Source: an uncultured Eubacteriales bacterium | GTDB taxonomy: Bacteria > Bacillota > Clostridia > Oscillospirales > Oscillospiraceae | Length of the DNA stretch: 9,315 nt | Assembly (NCBI GenBank): GCA_900554625.1 | Contig: USHP01000051.1 | Span: 1-9,315 of the forward strand | Direction of reading: 5' to 3' | Shown here: piece by piece, positions 1 to 8,400 of the stretch | How the letters are laid out: the number at the start of each line of letters is the position of its first letter | Numbering within the stretch: position 1 is the first letter of the stretch | Translations under genes and position numbers: made by a program | Notes under the pieces: model-generated | Seen by the model: the letters and a program-made list of their open reading frames with translations, nothing else | Told to the model about the DNA's origin: nothing | Database searches by the model: none

Positions 1-587
1 CCGGGATTTCAGGAAGCCTTTCTTCGCTCCGAGCATATCAGGCGCTTTCTCCCAAAATTCGTTCCATCGTTCCCAAGTCCTCTGTGGTAGGGATGCTGCT
101 GGCCCATCCGGAAAACTATCAGATCGTGGACAGCTCACAAATCGGTTTGCTTCAGCATGACGGCCTTTCCTGGCAGATCATGGGCGACCATTTTATTATT
201 CTGCCGGAATTGACCCATGAAAGTATCCGAACTGAGCGAACGATCCGTTCATGGCTGCAAAAGATTCCACAGGAGGAACGGGAAGAATTTGTTGATTCAT
301 TATTCAGCGTGCTTTATTCCACCGGAGCGCATACGCTCTCCGAAATTAGAAAGGACCGGATGAAGGCCGCAGCCGCGTCCATCCCTGCATTGAAGGAATT
401 GCCTAAAGAGAACAGGGATCGCATTCTTGAATTTGTAATGCTGTTGAACCTGATTTCCAAACGGCTGAATGACGAAAGCAAAGCGGTTCGCACAGAAAGA
501 ATCCAGGATGAGGTGCCTGCGTTTTCCCAGCGCTCGAAAAAAAGAAAAAAGAGCAGGGCTACTATCCCTCTGTCCACTGAAACATAA
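1..587 (+). CDS. DUF2974 / Mbeg1-like protein, C-terminal part (5' end outside window)
   Basis: The frame is open from the left edge (first full codon at base 3) to TAA at 585-587, so the GTG at 84 is an internal codon and not a convincing start. About 194 codons are visible. The stretch reading IVPKSSVVGMLL, then QIGLLQHDGLSWQI and later a VDSLFSVLYSTGAHTLSEI segment, is the pattern I know from the C-terminal half of Mbeg1-like/DUF2974 proteins, an alpha/beta-hydrolase (lipase-like) family common in Clostridia. The nucleophile-elbow part (GHSxGG type) would lie upstream, outside the window, so catalysis cannot be judged. The last ~20 residues are a Lys/Arg-rich tail (RSKKRKKSR). The physiological substrate of the family is not known to me. 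No clear terminator follows on the plus strand. The family call is from memory of the motif pattern; the open frame and tail are seen directly. Confidence 0.72.
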   Translation, partial: GISGSLSSLRAYQALSPKIRSIVPKSSVVGMLLAHPENYQIVDSSQIGLLQHDGLSWQIMGDHFIILPELTHESIRTERTIRSWLQKIPQEEREEFVDSLFSVLYSTGAHTLSEIRKDRMKAAAASIPALKELPKENRDRILEFVMLLNLISKRLNDESKAVRTERIQDEVPAFSQRSKKRKKSRATIPLSTET

Positions 588-622
588 TCCGCTGTGCAAA
601 AAAGATCAATGAAAAAGTAGTA

Positions 623-714
623 GCAAGCAGGGCAAAAGTCCCACTTTTGCATATTGGCAAGCAATGCAATCGTTTTACTTTTTGCACTTTGCTTGTTGGT
701 GGCCCAGCCCCCAA
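623..714. repeat. Repeat- and hairpin-rich noncoding stretch (possible oriT or control region of a mobile element)
   Basis: Seen directly: GCAAGCA occurs at 623-629 and again at 657-663. An exact 8-bp inverted repeat GCAAAAGT/ACTTTTGC (632-639 and 643-650) encloses a CCC loop. ACTTT(T)(T)GC recurs at 643-650, 677-685 and 686-692. A second hairpin TTGGTGGC/GCCCCCAA with one mismatch sits at 696-703/707-714. Closely packed short direct and inverted repeats beside mobilization-type genes are typical of transfer origins or iteron-like binding sites, and I recall similar GCAAAAGT- and CCCCCAA-rich stretches in clostridial mobile elements. No nick site can be assigned, so the function is inference. 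Confidence 0.4.
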
Positions 715-793
715 TCCCCTGTAATGCAGACTAAGCGCTGCGGTTGTGAAGTCTGTCTGCGACATCCTCCGCCTGGTTTCGTATTCCAAAACG

Positions 794-845
794 AAAAAAA
801 GCCCTATACCTATCTTCCTCAACGGACATAGATAGATATAGGGCT
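794..845 (-). terminator. Strong intrinsic terminator, minus strand
   Basis: Arms 800-815 and 830-845 form a 16-bp stem around a 14-nt loop. Read on the minus strand the only non-Watson-Crick position is a U-G wobble, whereas on the plus strand it is a C-A mismatch. The minus-strand stem is followed at once by a run of T (the A-run at 794-800). This is the classical layout of a Rho-independent terminator for leftward transcription. It sits 5 nt beyond the stop of the minus-strand frame ending at 851, and it would also keep leftward transcripts out of the Mbeg1-like gene. Confidence 0.85.
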
Positions 846-850
846 ACTCT

Positions 851-1000
851 TTACCGGCCAGCCTTTTCAGGGCGCTGGTTGTGTTCACGAGGTTTTTTCT
901 CACTTTTGAAAGGCTTCTCGAACGCAAAATGCTCATCAGCGAGCAGCGTAAAGGAATCAATCGTCGTTGCGTTTTCCGTCAATATCTGCCATAATAAAAT
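851..1000 (-). pseudogene. Possible 3' remnant of a leftward gene ahead of the terminator
   Basis: A minus-strand frame ends with TAA at 851-853, five bases before a strong minus-strand terminator. Its last ~45 residues are hydrophilic and protein-like, including DSFTLLADEHFAFEKPF and a Lys/Arg-rich tail. Further upstream the frame runs antisense into the promoter, RBS and start of the SNF2 gene, where it cannot be the native gene. I do not recognise the family. The natural reading is that only the C-terminal end and terminator of a former leftward gene survive, the rest having been replaced when the helicase/R-M operon arrived. The upstream limit of 1000 is a guess. It could also be chance coding potential. 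Confidence 0.35.
967..995 (+). promoter_or_regulatory. Candidate sigma-A promoter of the helicase/R-M operon
   Basis: TTGCGT (967-972) and CATAAT (990-995) are separated by 17 bases, a near-consensus sigma-A arrangement (the -10 matches 5 of 6). Transcription would start near 1002, giving a leader of about 30 nt before the ATG at 1034. No operator palindrome is evident around it. Confidence 0.55.
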
Positions 1001-1018
1001 GGAGTGTAAAAATAAAAG

Positions 1019-1026
1019 AAAGGGGG
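1019..1026 (+). promoter_or_regulatory. Ribosome-binding site of the SNF2 gene
   Basis: AAAGGGGG lies 7 bases upstream of the ATG at 1034. It is a strong Shine-Dalgarno sequence and fixes that ATG as the start of the 862-residue protein. Confidence 0.75.
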
Positions 1027-1033
1027 AATTGCC

Positions 1034-3622
1034 ATGCTGCAAACATCGTTTCATGCCTATTACAAGGCCCGACTTTTGGAACAACTGCCGGAAGCAGAAC
1101 AGTTTATTCCGGTCTTTGCATCATCGGACATTGAAATCTATCCGTTTCAGATTGCAGCGGCCAGCTTTGCCCTGCGTTCCCCCTATCAGAAAGGTGCCGT
1201 TCTGTGCGATGAAGCAGGTATGGGCAAGAGCCACGAGGCCATGCTGGTCATCAATCAAAAGTGGCTGGAGGGATACAGCCGGATTCTGTTGGTCATTCCC
1301 AATGCCGACCTGCTGCACCAGTGGACGGAAATGCTGGAGCGATTCTATACCGTCCCATATGTGGTGCTGACCAATCGGGACCAATGGCGGCAGAACACCA
1401 GTGAGGACAACTCCAACGCTTTTATCCAAGATGCCATTGTTATTACTACCTACGACTTCGCCGCCGACAATGAGGAGGCCGCAAAGGTAGTTAACTGGGA
1501 TCTGACGGTATTCGAGGAAGCCAATGCCCTCTCTCCAGTCTACCGGGAGGACAACAAGCAGGCCAAGGCCCTCAAGCGGATCGCCGGAGACTCCTTCAAG
1601 CTGCTGCTGACCGGCACTCCCATTGAAAAGAACATCATGGACTTATACGGTCTGATCTGGTTCATCGACGAAACGCTGCTGCCGGGAGAAAAAGAGTTTC
1701 TGGCCCGGTATCTGCGCCGACCAGAGAACTACCCGGAACTCAGCGAACAGGTCAGCCGCTATTGTTTCCGTACCCTCCGTTCCCAGGCCAAGCACTACGC
1801 CAAGGTGACGGAACGTGTGCTGCTGACCGTGGAGTACACCCCCGGCAAGGCAGAGCGGCAGCTCTATGAGCTGCTGTACGCCTACATCAACCAGCCGGAA
1901 AAGAAAGCCTTTCCCGAAATGAACCAATATGACCTGGCTCTGCGGCTGCTGGGCCTGTTGGGTTCCTCTACGGCGGCAATTTTGCAAACCATCAAAGGTA
2001 TCGTCAAGCGGCTCCAGGGGCTGGAAAACGCAGCGGACGAACTAAGCCAATGGCAAGAGATTCAAACCGCAGCCGAAAGCATTCCCCAGGATGCCAAGGC
2101 CGGTGAGCTGCTGACCGTTCTCAAACAGGGATTTTCCCTGATGAAGAAAACGGGAGCCAAACAGAAAGCGGTTATCTTCACCGAGAGCGTGGAAACCCAG
2201 AAGATGCTCCAGAATCTTCTTTCTGACCGGTACCGCACTCTGGCCTACAACGGCAGCGCCGATTACTCCGTGATCCGCCAGTTCAAGGAGGATGGCGAGG
2301 TGCTGATTTCCACCGATAACGGTGCCAAGGGCTTCAATCTGGAGGAGGCTGCTTTCATCATCCACTACGACCTGCCGTACAACACCTTAAAGCTGGAGCA
2401 GCGTATCGACCGCTGCCACCGGCTGGGTCAGGAAAACGATGTGCTGTCAGTGGCCTTCATCGACAAGAACAACTTTGCCGATGTTCGCAAGCTGGAGCTG
2501 GTCAACAAGCGGATGTTGGTGACAGACGGTGTCTTTGGTATTACCGATGACGTGCTGGGCGGTTTTACAGATGATGTAAAAGCAGCCTTTCCGGTCATTG
2601 CCCAGCGGTTGCGGCCCAGGGCACAGATTGAGCAGGCATACCGCCAGACCCTGAGTACCCACGAGGAAGATAACCGGCAGACCGTCTCCGCAGCGGAGGA
2701 TATTCTGTTTACCACCTTCACCAAGGAACTGGCCGACAAGGTGAAGATCAATCCCAAGTATGTGAATCGCCGTGGACAGGAGCTGAACAACGACCTCTGG
2801 GAAATTACCAAATGGTTTTTTACTCGTTATAATGAAAAGAACGATGATTGCCGTTTTGTGATTGACGAATTCAACCGTACGATCACGGCCACGGAGTACC
2901 GGGAACTGCCGGTGCTGTTCTACTACTGGACGGGGAGCCGGAACCGGCCCTATCGCAGCCAGAAGATGTACGGCATGGCAAAAGACTTCAAACCCAAGGC
3001 CGGACAGATTACCCTGTCCAGTATCATAGGCCGTGGGATTCTCCACGAGCTGGAGTGTGCCAACGAGGGAGTGCTGACCATCCCGACGGTGCAGGCGCCG
3101 TGCCAGATAGCCCTTTATACTGTCACCCTGGTTTCAGGCTCCAGCCGCACAGAACACGCCGTACTGTGCGGTTTGACGGATAGCGGCAAGGCCCTGGACG
3201 ATGCAGCTTGCCGCAGCATCTTTGACTTGCCGGTGGAGAGCAGCACGGAGGATGAGCGGAGATCCCCCCACTGGTTAAAAGGAACCAGCCGCCCCCACCC
3301 GCTGGATCGGCTGGTGCCGAGTGATAAGATGATGGCGGAGCAACTGGAGCGCCTTTCGCCTGCCCAGGCCGAGGAAATGGAGCGGATGAAGCAGCAAGTG
3401 TCCGCTGATAAGGCGGCATTGAGCCGAGAACTGAACACCCTGGACAGCCAGGTACAGCAGGCGCAAGCGGAGCTGGAGGCCGTCACCGGCGACCGGCTGA
3501 AACGTCTGGCTGCACAGAAGAAAATCAACCAGCTTCGGCAGGAATATATGAAGCACCAGGAGAGCCAGTTCTTTGACGCCATGCGGCTGGATATGGAGCT
3601 GGAAGAAAAAATGAAAAGATAA
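1034..3622 (+). CDS. SNF2-family (SF2) helicase/ATPase, first gene of the R-M operon
   Basis: An 862-residue protein with both RecA-like lobes of SNF2 ATPases. Motif I is DEAGMGKS (59-66, Lys65). Motif Ia is around LLVIPNADLLHQW (85-97). The Walker B/DEAH position reads FEEA (160-163), with Glu in place of Asp. Motif III is LLTGTP (191-196). Motif IV lies around AVIFTES, motif V around STDNGAKGFNL (426-436), and motif VI is QRIDRCHRLGQ (456-466). Such enzymes couple ATP hydrolysis to translocation on duplex DNA. Residues about 570-770 match no domain I recognise. From about 775 to the end it is strongly helical and charged, a likely coiled coil. No nuclease motif is visible. Strong RBS and promoter precede it. 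It leads an operon with type III mod and res, so a role in that defence system is inferred. Its end (EEKMKR) lies exactly at a suspected deletion junction and may be shortened. Confidence 0.88.
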   Translation: MLQTSFHAYYKARLLEQLPEAEQFIPVFASSDIEIYPFQIAAASFALRSPYQKGAVLCDEAGMGKSHEAMLVINQKWLEGYSRILLVIPNADLLHQWTEMLERFYTVPYVVLTNRDQWRQNTSEDNSNAFIQDAIVITTYDFAADNEEAAKVVNWDLTVFEEANALSPVYREDNKQAKALKRIAGDSFKLLLTGTPIEKNIMDLYGLIWFIDETLLPGEKEFLARYLRRPENYPELSEQVSRYCFRTLRSQAKHYAKVTERVLLTVEYTPGKAERQLYELLYAYINQPEKKAFPEMNQYDLALRLLGLLGSSTAAILQTIKGIVKRLQGLENAADELSQWQEIQTAAESIPQDAKAGELLTVLKQGFSLMKKTGAKQKAVIFTESVETQKMLQNLLSDRYRTLAYNGSADYSVIRQFKEDGEVLISTDNGAKGFNLEEAAFIIHYDLPYNTLKLEQRIDRCHRLGQENDVLSVAFIDKNNFADVRKLELVNKRMLVTDGVFGITDDVLGGFTDDVKAAFPVIAQRLRPRAQIEQAYRQTLSTHEEDNRQTVSAAEDILFTTFTKELADKVKINPKYVNRRGQELNNDLWEITKWFFTRYNEKNDDCRFVIDEFNRTITATEYRELPVLFYYWTGSRNRPYRSQKMYGMAKDFKPKAGQITLSSIIGRGILHELECANEGVLTIPTVQAPCQIALYTVTLVSGSSRTEHAVLCGLTDSGKALDDAACRSIFDLPVESSTEDERRSPHWLKGTSRPHPLDRLVPSDKMMAEQLERLSPAQAEEMERMKQQVSADKAALSRELNTLDSQVQQAQAELEAVTGDRLKRLAAQKKINQLRQEYMKHQESQFFDAMRLDMELEEKMKR

Positions 3623-3623
3623 T

Positions 3624-4907
3624 CGAAACATTACCGGTGTTTCAATAGACCACGAGTATGTAGTGTGTTATACAAAGCAATTCGGACACCGGGTATTCCG
3701 TGGAACCGACAGAAAAACAGAACAATATAAGAATCCTGACAATGACCCCCGTGGCCCTTGGACAAGTGCTAACATGGTAGGACTTGCTACTGCCGATGCT
3801 CGTCCAAATTTGCACTATGATTTAATCAATCCGGCAGATGGAAGAAACTACGGATGCCCCGAAAAAGGCTGGCGATATGATCGAAATACCATGAATCGGC
3901 TCATTCAAGAGGGCAGGATTATTTGGCCCGACAACCCAGATGGGCGGCCGCGCAAAAAATCATTTTTGAACGAGCTGTCAGACAATCTTCCTGGTTTTTC
4001 ATCTGTTTTCAGCACTGGCGTTTATACAAATACTGCAACCAAGGAAATTGGAGGATTGTTTAATAAGTATTTATTTGATTTTCCAAAGCCAGTCGAGGTT
4101 ATTAAGCAATTAGTTTCCCAAGTGTCTAACACGGATGACATCATCCTTGACTTCTTCTCCGGTTCTGCTACTACCGCCCATGCAGTGATGCAGCTCAACG
4201 CTGAGGACGGTGGAAATCGGCGCTTTATTCTGGTACAGCTTCCCGAACTGTGCGACGAAAAGAGCGAGGCATACAAGACCGGGTACAAGAATATCTGCGA
4301 GATCGGTAAGGAGCGAATCCGGCGGGCTGGTAAAATGCTAAAAGATGCGCTTGAAAGTTCCGGTTTGTTTGTTCGTGCAATGAAACGCCATCAAGATCAG
4401 CATGATTCACTTGAAGGATTTGCTTATGCGGAGTGGGAAGAAAGTCCAGAGGTAATCAATGCAAAAAAAGAAATGGCAGCAAAACTGGATGTGGGCTTCC
4501 GTGTTTTCAAGCTGGACACCTCCAATCTGGAAACCTGGGACGCCACCCCCATTGAGGACGAGCAGCTCGACCTGCTGTATCGGCGGATGAACAGCATGAT
4601 TCATCGGGTGAAGCCGGAGCGCACCGACCTGGATATGATTTATGAAATCATGCTCAAACTGGGTGTGCCGCTGACCTACTCCGTGACACCGTTCTCCATC
4701 AATAACAAGACTGTCTATGGCGTGGGCGATGACTGCCTGCTGCTGGTCTGTCTGGCCGAGGATGTGCAGCCCGAGGACGTGGAGCAGATGACCGAATATG
4801 CCCCGGCAAAAATCATCATCTCCCGTGACAGCTTTGCTGACGATACCGCTATGGCTAATGCCTACTATATCCTGCGGGATCATGGGATTGAGCTGAAACT
4901 GGTGTGA
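3624..4907 (+). pseudogene. mod: Type III R-M adenine methyltransferase (Mod), N-terminally truncated
   Basis: Mod adds N6-methyladenine and provides target recognition for the whole type III complex. Typical Mods are about 600-650 residues. Here the longest start (GTG at 3663) gives 414, and no good RBS precedes it. Mod-like sequence already begins upstream of that GTG, in frame after TGA 3612-3614: NITGVSIDHEYVVCYTK from about 3627. Numbered from the GTG, the protein holds PDNDPRGPW (25-33), the central recognition region, motif X (FPKPVEVIKQLV, 140-151), motif I (DFFSGSATTAHAV, 163-175) and the usual C-terminal part (VGFRVFKLD, about 277-285). Beta-class order puts the DPPY motif IV in the missing N-terminus, so methylation should be lost. 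Base composition is uneven along the gene. I call it a pseudogene by deletion, not a short active enzyme. Confidence 0.85.
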
Positions 4908-4914
4908 GAAAGAT

Positions 4915-5433
4915 ATGAATAACACTCTAAAATGGTTTCATGTAATCACAAAAACCATTGTACATTGCTTACTTGGAACAATCGAATACATTGGTATTCC
5001 ATTTTTACTTGCTTGTCTTTCTACATTCATTTCCCCTATCTCCAGCGGTAATACTTTGTGGCTTTGGATTGAGCGGATTGCTTTTTGCTTTACGATATAC
5101 GAAGTAATTATTGTTGGTGTGCGAAAAATGCAGATTGACATACGCAAAGATGCACTATTAGCACTAAAAACCGCCTACGAACGAGCAGCCCTGTATTGTG
5201 AAACAGGAAATCAAGACATATATCGGAACTTAACTTCAAAAATAGATCAGGTGCTTGACAATGGGATACTAAATCAACTTGATGTTGTGCAGAGCTATAA
5301 AAATCTCAAGCTCTACATGGACAGCAAAAATATTGTTGGAATCAAATATGAGATTATCAATATTCAGCACTCCATTGAAGCAGATAATCTCTTATGGAAC
5401 TATACCCTGTTCCTGCGGTTATTTAAGAGGTGA
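4915..5433 (+). CDS. Small two-TM membrane protein of unknown function, between mod and res
   Basis: A 172-residue protein. Two hydrophobic helices are visible at about 15-38 and 48-68, the second followed by Arg-Lys (70-71), which suggests a cytoplasmic C-terminus. The remaining ~100 residues look all-helical (for example a KTAYERAALY stretch at 85-94) and end FLRLFKR. I recognise no catalytic motif or named family. ATG 4915 lies 7 bases after the mod stop, and its TGA (5431-5433) is 6 bases before the res ATG, so it is co-transcribed and probably translationally coupled. Sampled rows are 35-42% GC against well above 50% for much of res, and codon use is AT-rich, suggesting a separate origin. 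Two-TM plus helical cytosolic tail is the general shape of SLATT-type defence effectors, but that resemblance is only architectural. Confidence 0.72.
   Translation: MNNTLKWFHVITKTIVHCLLGTIEYIGIPFLLACLSTFISPISSGNTLWLWIERIAFCFTIYEVIIVGVRKMQIDIRKDALLALKTAYERAALYCETGNQDIYRNLTSKIDQVLDNGILNQLDVVQSYKNLKLYMDSKNIVGIKYEIINIQHSIEADNLLWNYTLFLRLFKR
5425..5432 (+). promoter_or_regulatory. Ribosome-binding site of res, overlapping the end of the two-TM gene
   Basis: AAGAGGTG lies 7 bases before the ATG at 5440 and overlaps the last codons and TGA of the preceding gene. This is typical of translational coupling and supports 5440 as the start. Confidence 0.75.
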
Positions 5434-5439
5434 ACAGGC

Positions 5440-8400
5440 ATGAAACTGAAATTCAAGAATCAAGCCTTCCAAATGGATGCAGTCAACGCTGTGGTGGATT
5501 TGTTTGCCGGCCAGGAGAAAACACGGAGCACCTTCTCCGTCATGGAGGAAGCCCAGACCAATTTCTTAAATGAGCTGGGCCAGGGCAATGCTCTCTACAT
5601 TGACCAGGAAACATTGACCGCCAATATGCACACCGTCCAGAAGCGGAATAACCTGCCCCTGACCCCCACAGCGGAAGGCTGCCAGTTCTGTATTGAGATG
5701 GAAACTGGCACCGGCAAGACCTACGTCTACACCAAGACCATCTTTGAGCTGAACCGCAAGTACGGATTCACCAAGTTTGTTATCGTGGTGCCGTCGGTGG
5801 CCATCCGGGAGGGCGTCTACAAATCCTTTCAGGTCACGCAGGAGCATTTCGGCCTGCAATACGACAACGTGCCATGCCGGTACTTCATCTACAACTCTGC
5901 CAAGCTGTCCGACGTGCGGCAATTTGCCACCAGTTCCAATATCGAAGTGATGATTATTAACATCGACGCTTTCAAGAAAGCGGAGAACATCATCAATCAA
6001 GCGCAGGATCGGCTCAACGGTGAAACGGCTATGGGCTTTATTCAGAACACACACCCTATCGTTATCATCGATGAACCCCAGAGCGTGGACAACACCCCCA
6101 AGGCCAAGGAAGCCATTGCCACGCTCAATCCCCTGTGTGTGCTGCGGTACTCCGCCACCCACCGAGAAAAAATCAATCTGCTTTACCGCCTGACTCCGGT
6201 AGACGCCTACCAGATGGGGCTGGTCAAGCAGATCGCCGTATCCTCCAATCAGGTTGCCGGTGGCTTCAATCAAGCCTATGTGCGGCTGCTTTCCGTCAGC
6301 AACGACAAGGGCTTTAAGGCCAGAGTGGAACTGGATGTGAAGGGCAAGACCGGAGCCGTGACCCGCAAGGCCATGACTGTCAAGCCGGGCGACGATTTAT
6401 TCCTGCTGTCCGGCGGGCGGGAACTGTACGAAGGCTACACCGTTACCGGAATTGACTGCACTCCCGATTTTGAACATATCGAGTTTGGCAATACCCAGGA
6501 GGTCAAGCTGGGCAAGGCCATTGGAGACGTGGACGAGAACATCGTCAAGAAGGCGCAAATCCGGCGCACCATCGAAACCCACCTTGACAAAGAGCTGCGG
6601 TATCTGGACAAGGGGATCAAGGTACTGTCCCTGTTCTTCATCGATAAGGTGGACAAGTACCGCCACGAGGACGGCACACCCGGCATCTACGCCACTATGT
6701 TTGAGGAGTGCTATCAGGAGCTGATCGCAAAGCCCAAGTATGCGCTCCTCCGAGAGCGATTCACCACAGATGTGAGCAAGGTACATAACGGCTACTTCTC
6801 TCAGGACAAGAAAGGACGCCTGAAGGACACCAAGGGCGACACCCAGGCCGACGATGACACCTACAACACCATCATGCGGGACAAGGAGTGGCTTCTCAGC
6901 TTTGAGTGTCCGCTGCGGTTTATTTTCTCCCACTCGGCGCTGCGGGAAGGCTGGGACAACCCCAACGTGTTTCAGGTCTGCACCCTGATCGAGCAGAAGT
7001 CCACCTTTACCTGCCGCCAGAAGGTGGGCCGTGGCCTGCGCCTGTGCGTGAACCAGGACGGTGAACGCATCGAGGACAAGAATATCAATGTCCTTCACGT
7101 CATGGCCAACGAGAGCTTTTCCGAGTTTGCTTCCACCCTCCAGAAAGAGATCGAGGACGAAACTGGCGTCAAGTTTGGTGTACTCCAGCTCAGTTTGTTT
7201 GCTGGGATGACCTATCAGGAAGAAGTTACCCGTGAGCATACGATTGACAGAGAAGAGGCCCACGAGCTGGTAAAAACCTGGATGGACGACGGCTCCATTG
7301 ACAAATGGATGGCCGACCCCGAAATGACGGCAGCGGAAGAAAAAATTACAGCGGAATTGGAATCAGGGAAAATCACCGAACCGCCCAGCCCCGTAACGGA
7401 AGTCATGCGCCAAATTAAAAACGGTGCGACCGCTGAACAGGCAGCAGAGGCAATTATTGGAATCACCAGTACAATCACTACCGTAGAGGAACATACCGTC
7501 ACCCACGAGGAAGCTACGGAGCTGCTGGAGCATTTTGAGCAGAAGGGGTATATCACCAGCACCGGTAAGGTCAAGGATACCATGAAGAACGCTTTGAAGA
7601 ACGGAACCCTTGACCTGCCGAAAAAATATGAAGCTGCCAGAGAGCGTTTTGAGCAGATTATCGCCAATGCCGACCGGAAGCCCCCGGTGCGGGATGCCTC
7701 CCGTGATGTGGTGGTACGGCTCAACAAACAGGTCATGCTCTCCCCGGAGTTCCTGGAGCTGTGGAGCAAGATCAAGCAGAAAACCGCCTACCGGGTGAGC
7801 ATTGACACAGAGCAGCTGGTGAAGAACTGCGTCAAAGCCTTTCAGGAAATGCCCCATATCCCCAAAACCCGTCTGGTGTCCCAGACTGCCGATATTCACA
7901 TCCAGCAGTCCGGGATCAGCCACATGGAACGGGAAATGCGGACGATGGAGATTGCCAACGATTATCAGGCCCTGCCGGACATCATCACCGCCATCAGCGA
8001 TGAAACGCTGTTGACCCCGGCTACCGTCAATCGGATTCTGGTAGAGAGCGGACGGTGTGGCGATTTCCTCAACAATCCGGAGGCATTTCTGGAGCAAGCC
8101 GTAGAGCTAATCCGCAGCCACCGCCACGCCTTGGCTATCGACGGTATCCGTTATGTGAAGCTGGATGGCCAGGAATATTATGTGCAGGAAATCTTCGACA
8201 CCACGGAGTTGCTTGCTAACCTGGATCGAAACGCCGTAAAGGTGGAACACAGCGTCTATGACTATGTGGTTTACGACAGCTCCACGGTAGAGAAGCCGGT
8301 GGCGGTGGCCCTGGACAACGACCCGGATGTGAAGATGTTCTTCAAGATTCCCAGCCGCTTCAAAATTGAAACCCCCATTGGCACGTACAACCCCGACTGG

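Noticed and set aside
776..797. Short inverted repeat GTTTCGT / ACGAAAA beside the terminator
   Set aside because: It is only 6-7 bp, overlaps the T-tract of the stronger terminator and has no other support as a separate site.
562..822. Minus-strand frame of 86 codons over the repeat-rich stretch
   Set aside because: It runs straight through the minus-strand repeats and ends antisense inside the Mbeg1-like gene, has no RBS, and begins beyond a strong minus-strand terminator. I judge it noncoding, though similar spurious frames recur where this kind of repeat DNA is found.
879..1370. Plus-strand frame of 163 codons overlapping the SNF2 start
   Set aside because: It overlaps the promoter and RBS and then the helicase gene in another frame; the composition is Cys/Arg/Trp-rich, typical of an out-of-frame reading.
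3663..4907. Reading the 414-residue Mod as a naturally short, active methyltransferase
   Set aside because: Motif I and motif X are present but the DPPY catalytic motif is not, Mod similarity extends upstream of the only available start, and no RBS precedes that GTG.
5566..6273. Long antisense frame (235 codons) inside res; a similar one at 6397-7263
   Set aside because: Res is unambiguous by its motifs. These are antisense open frames expected in GC-rich codon usage and have no family resemblance or RBS.
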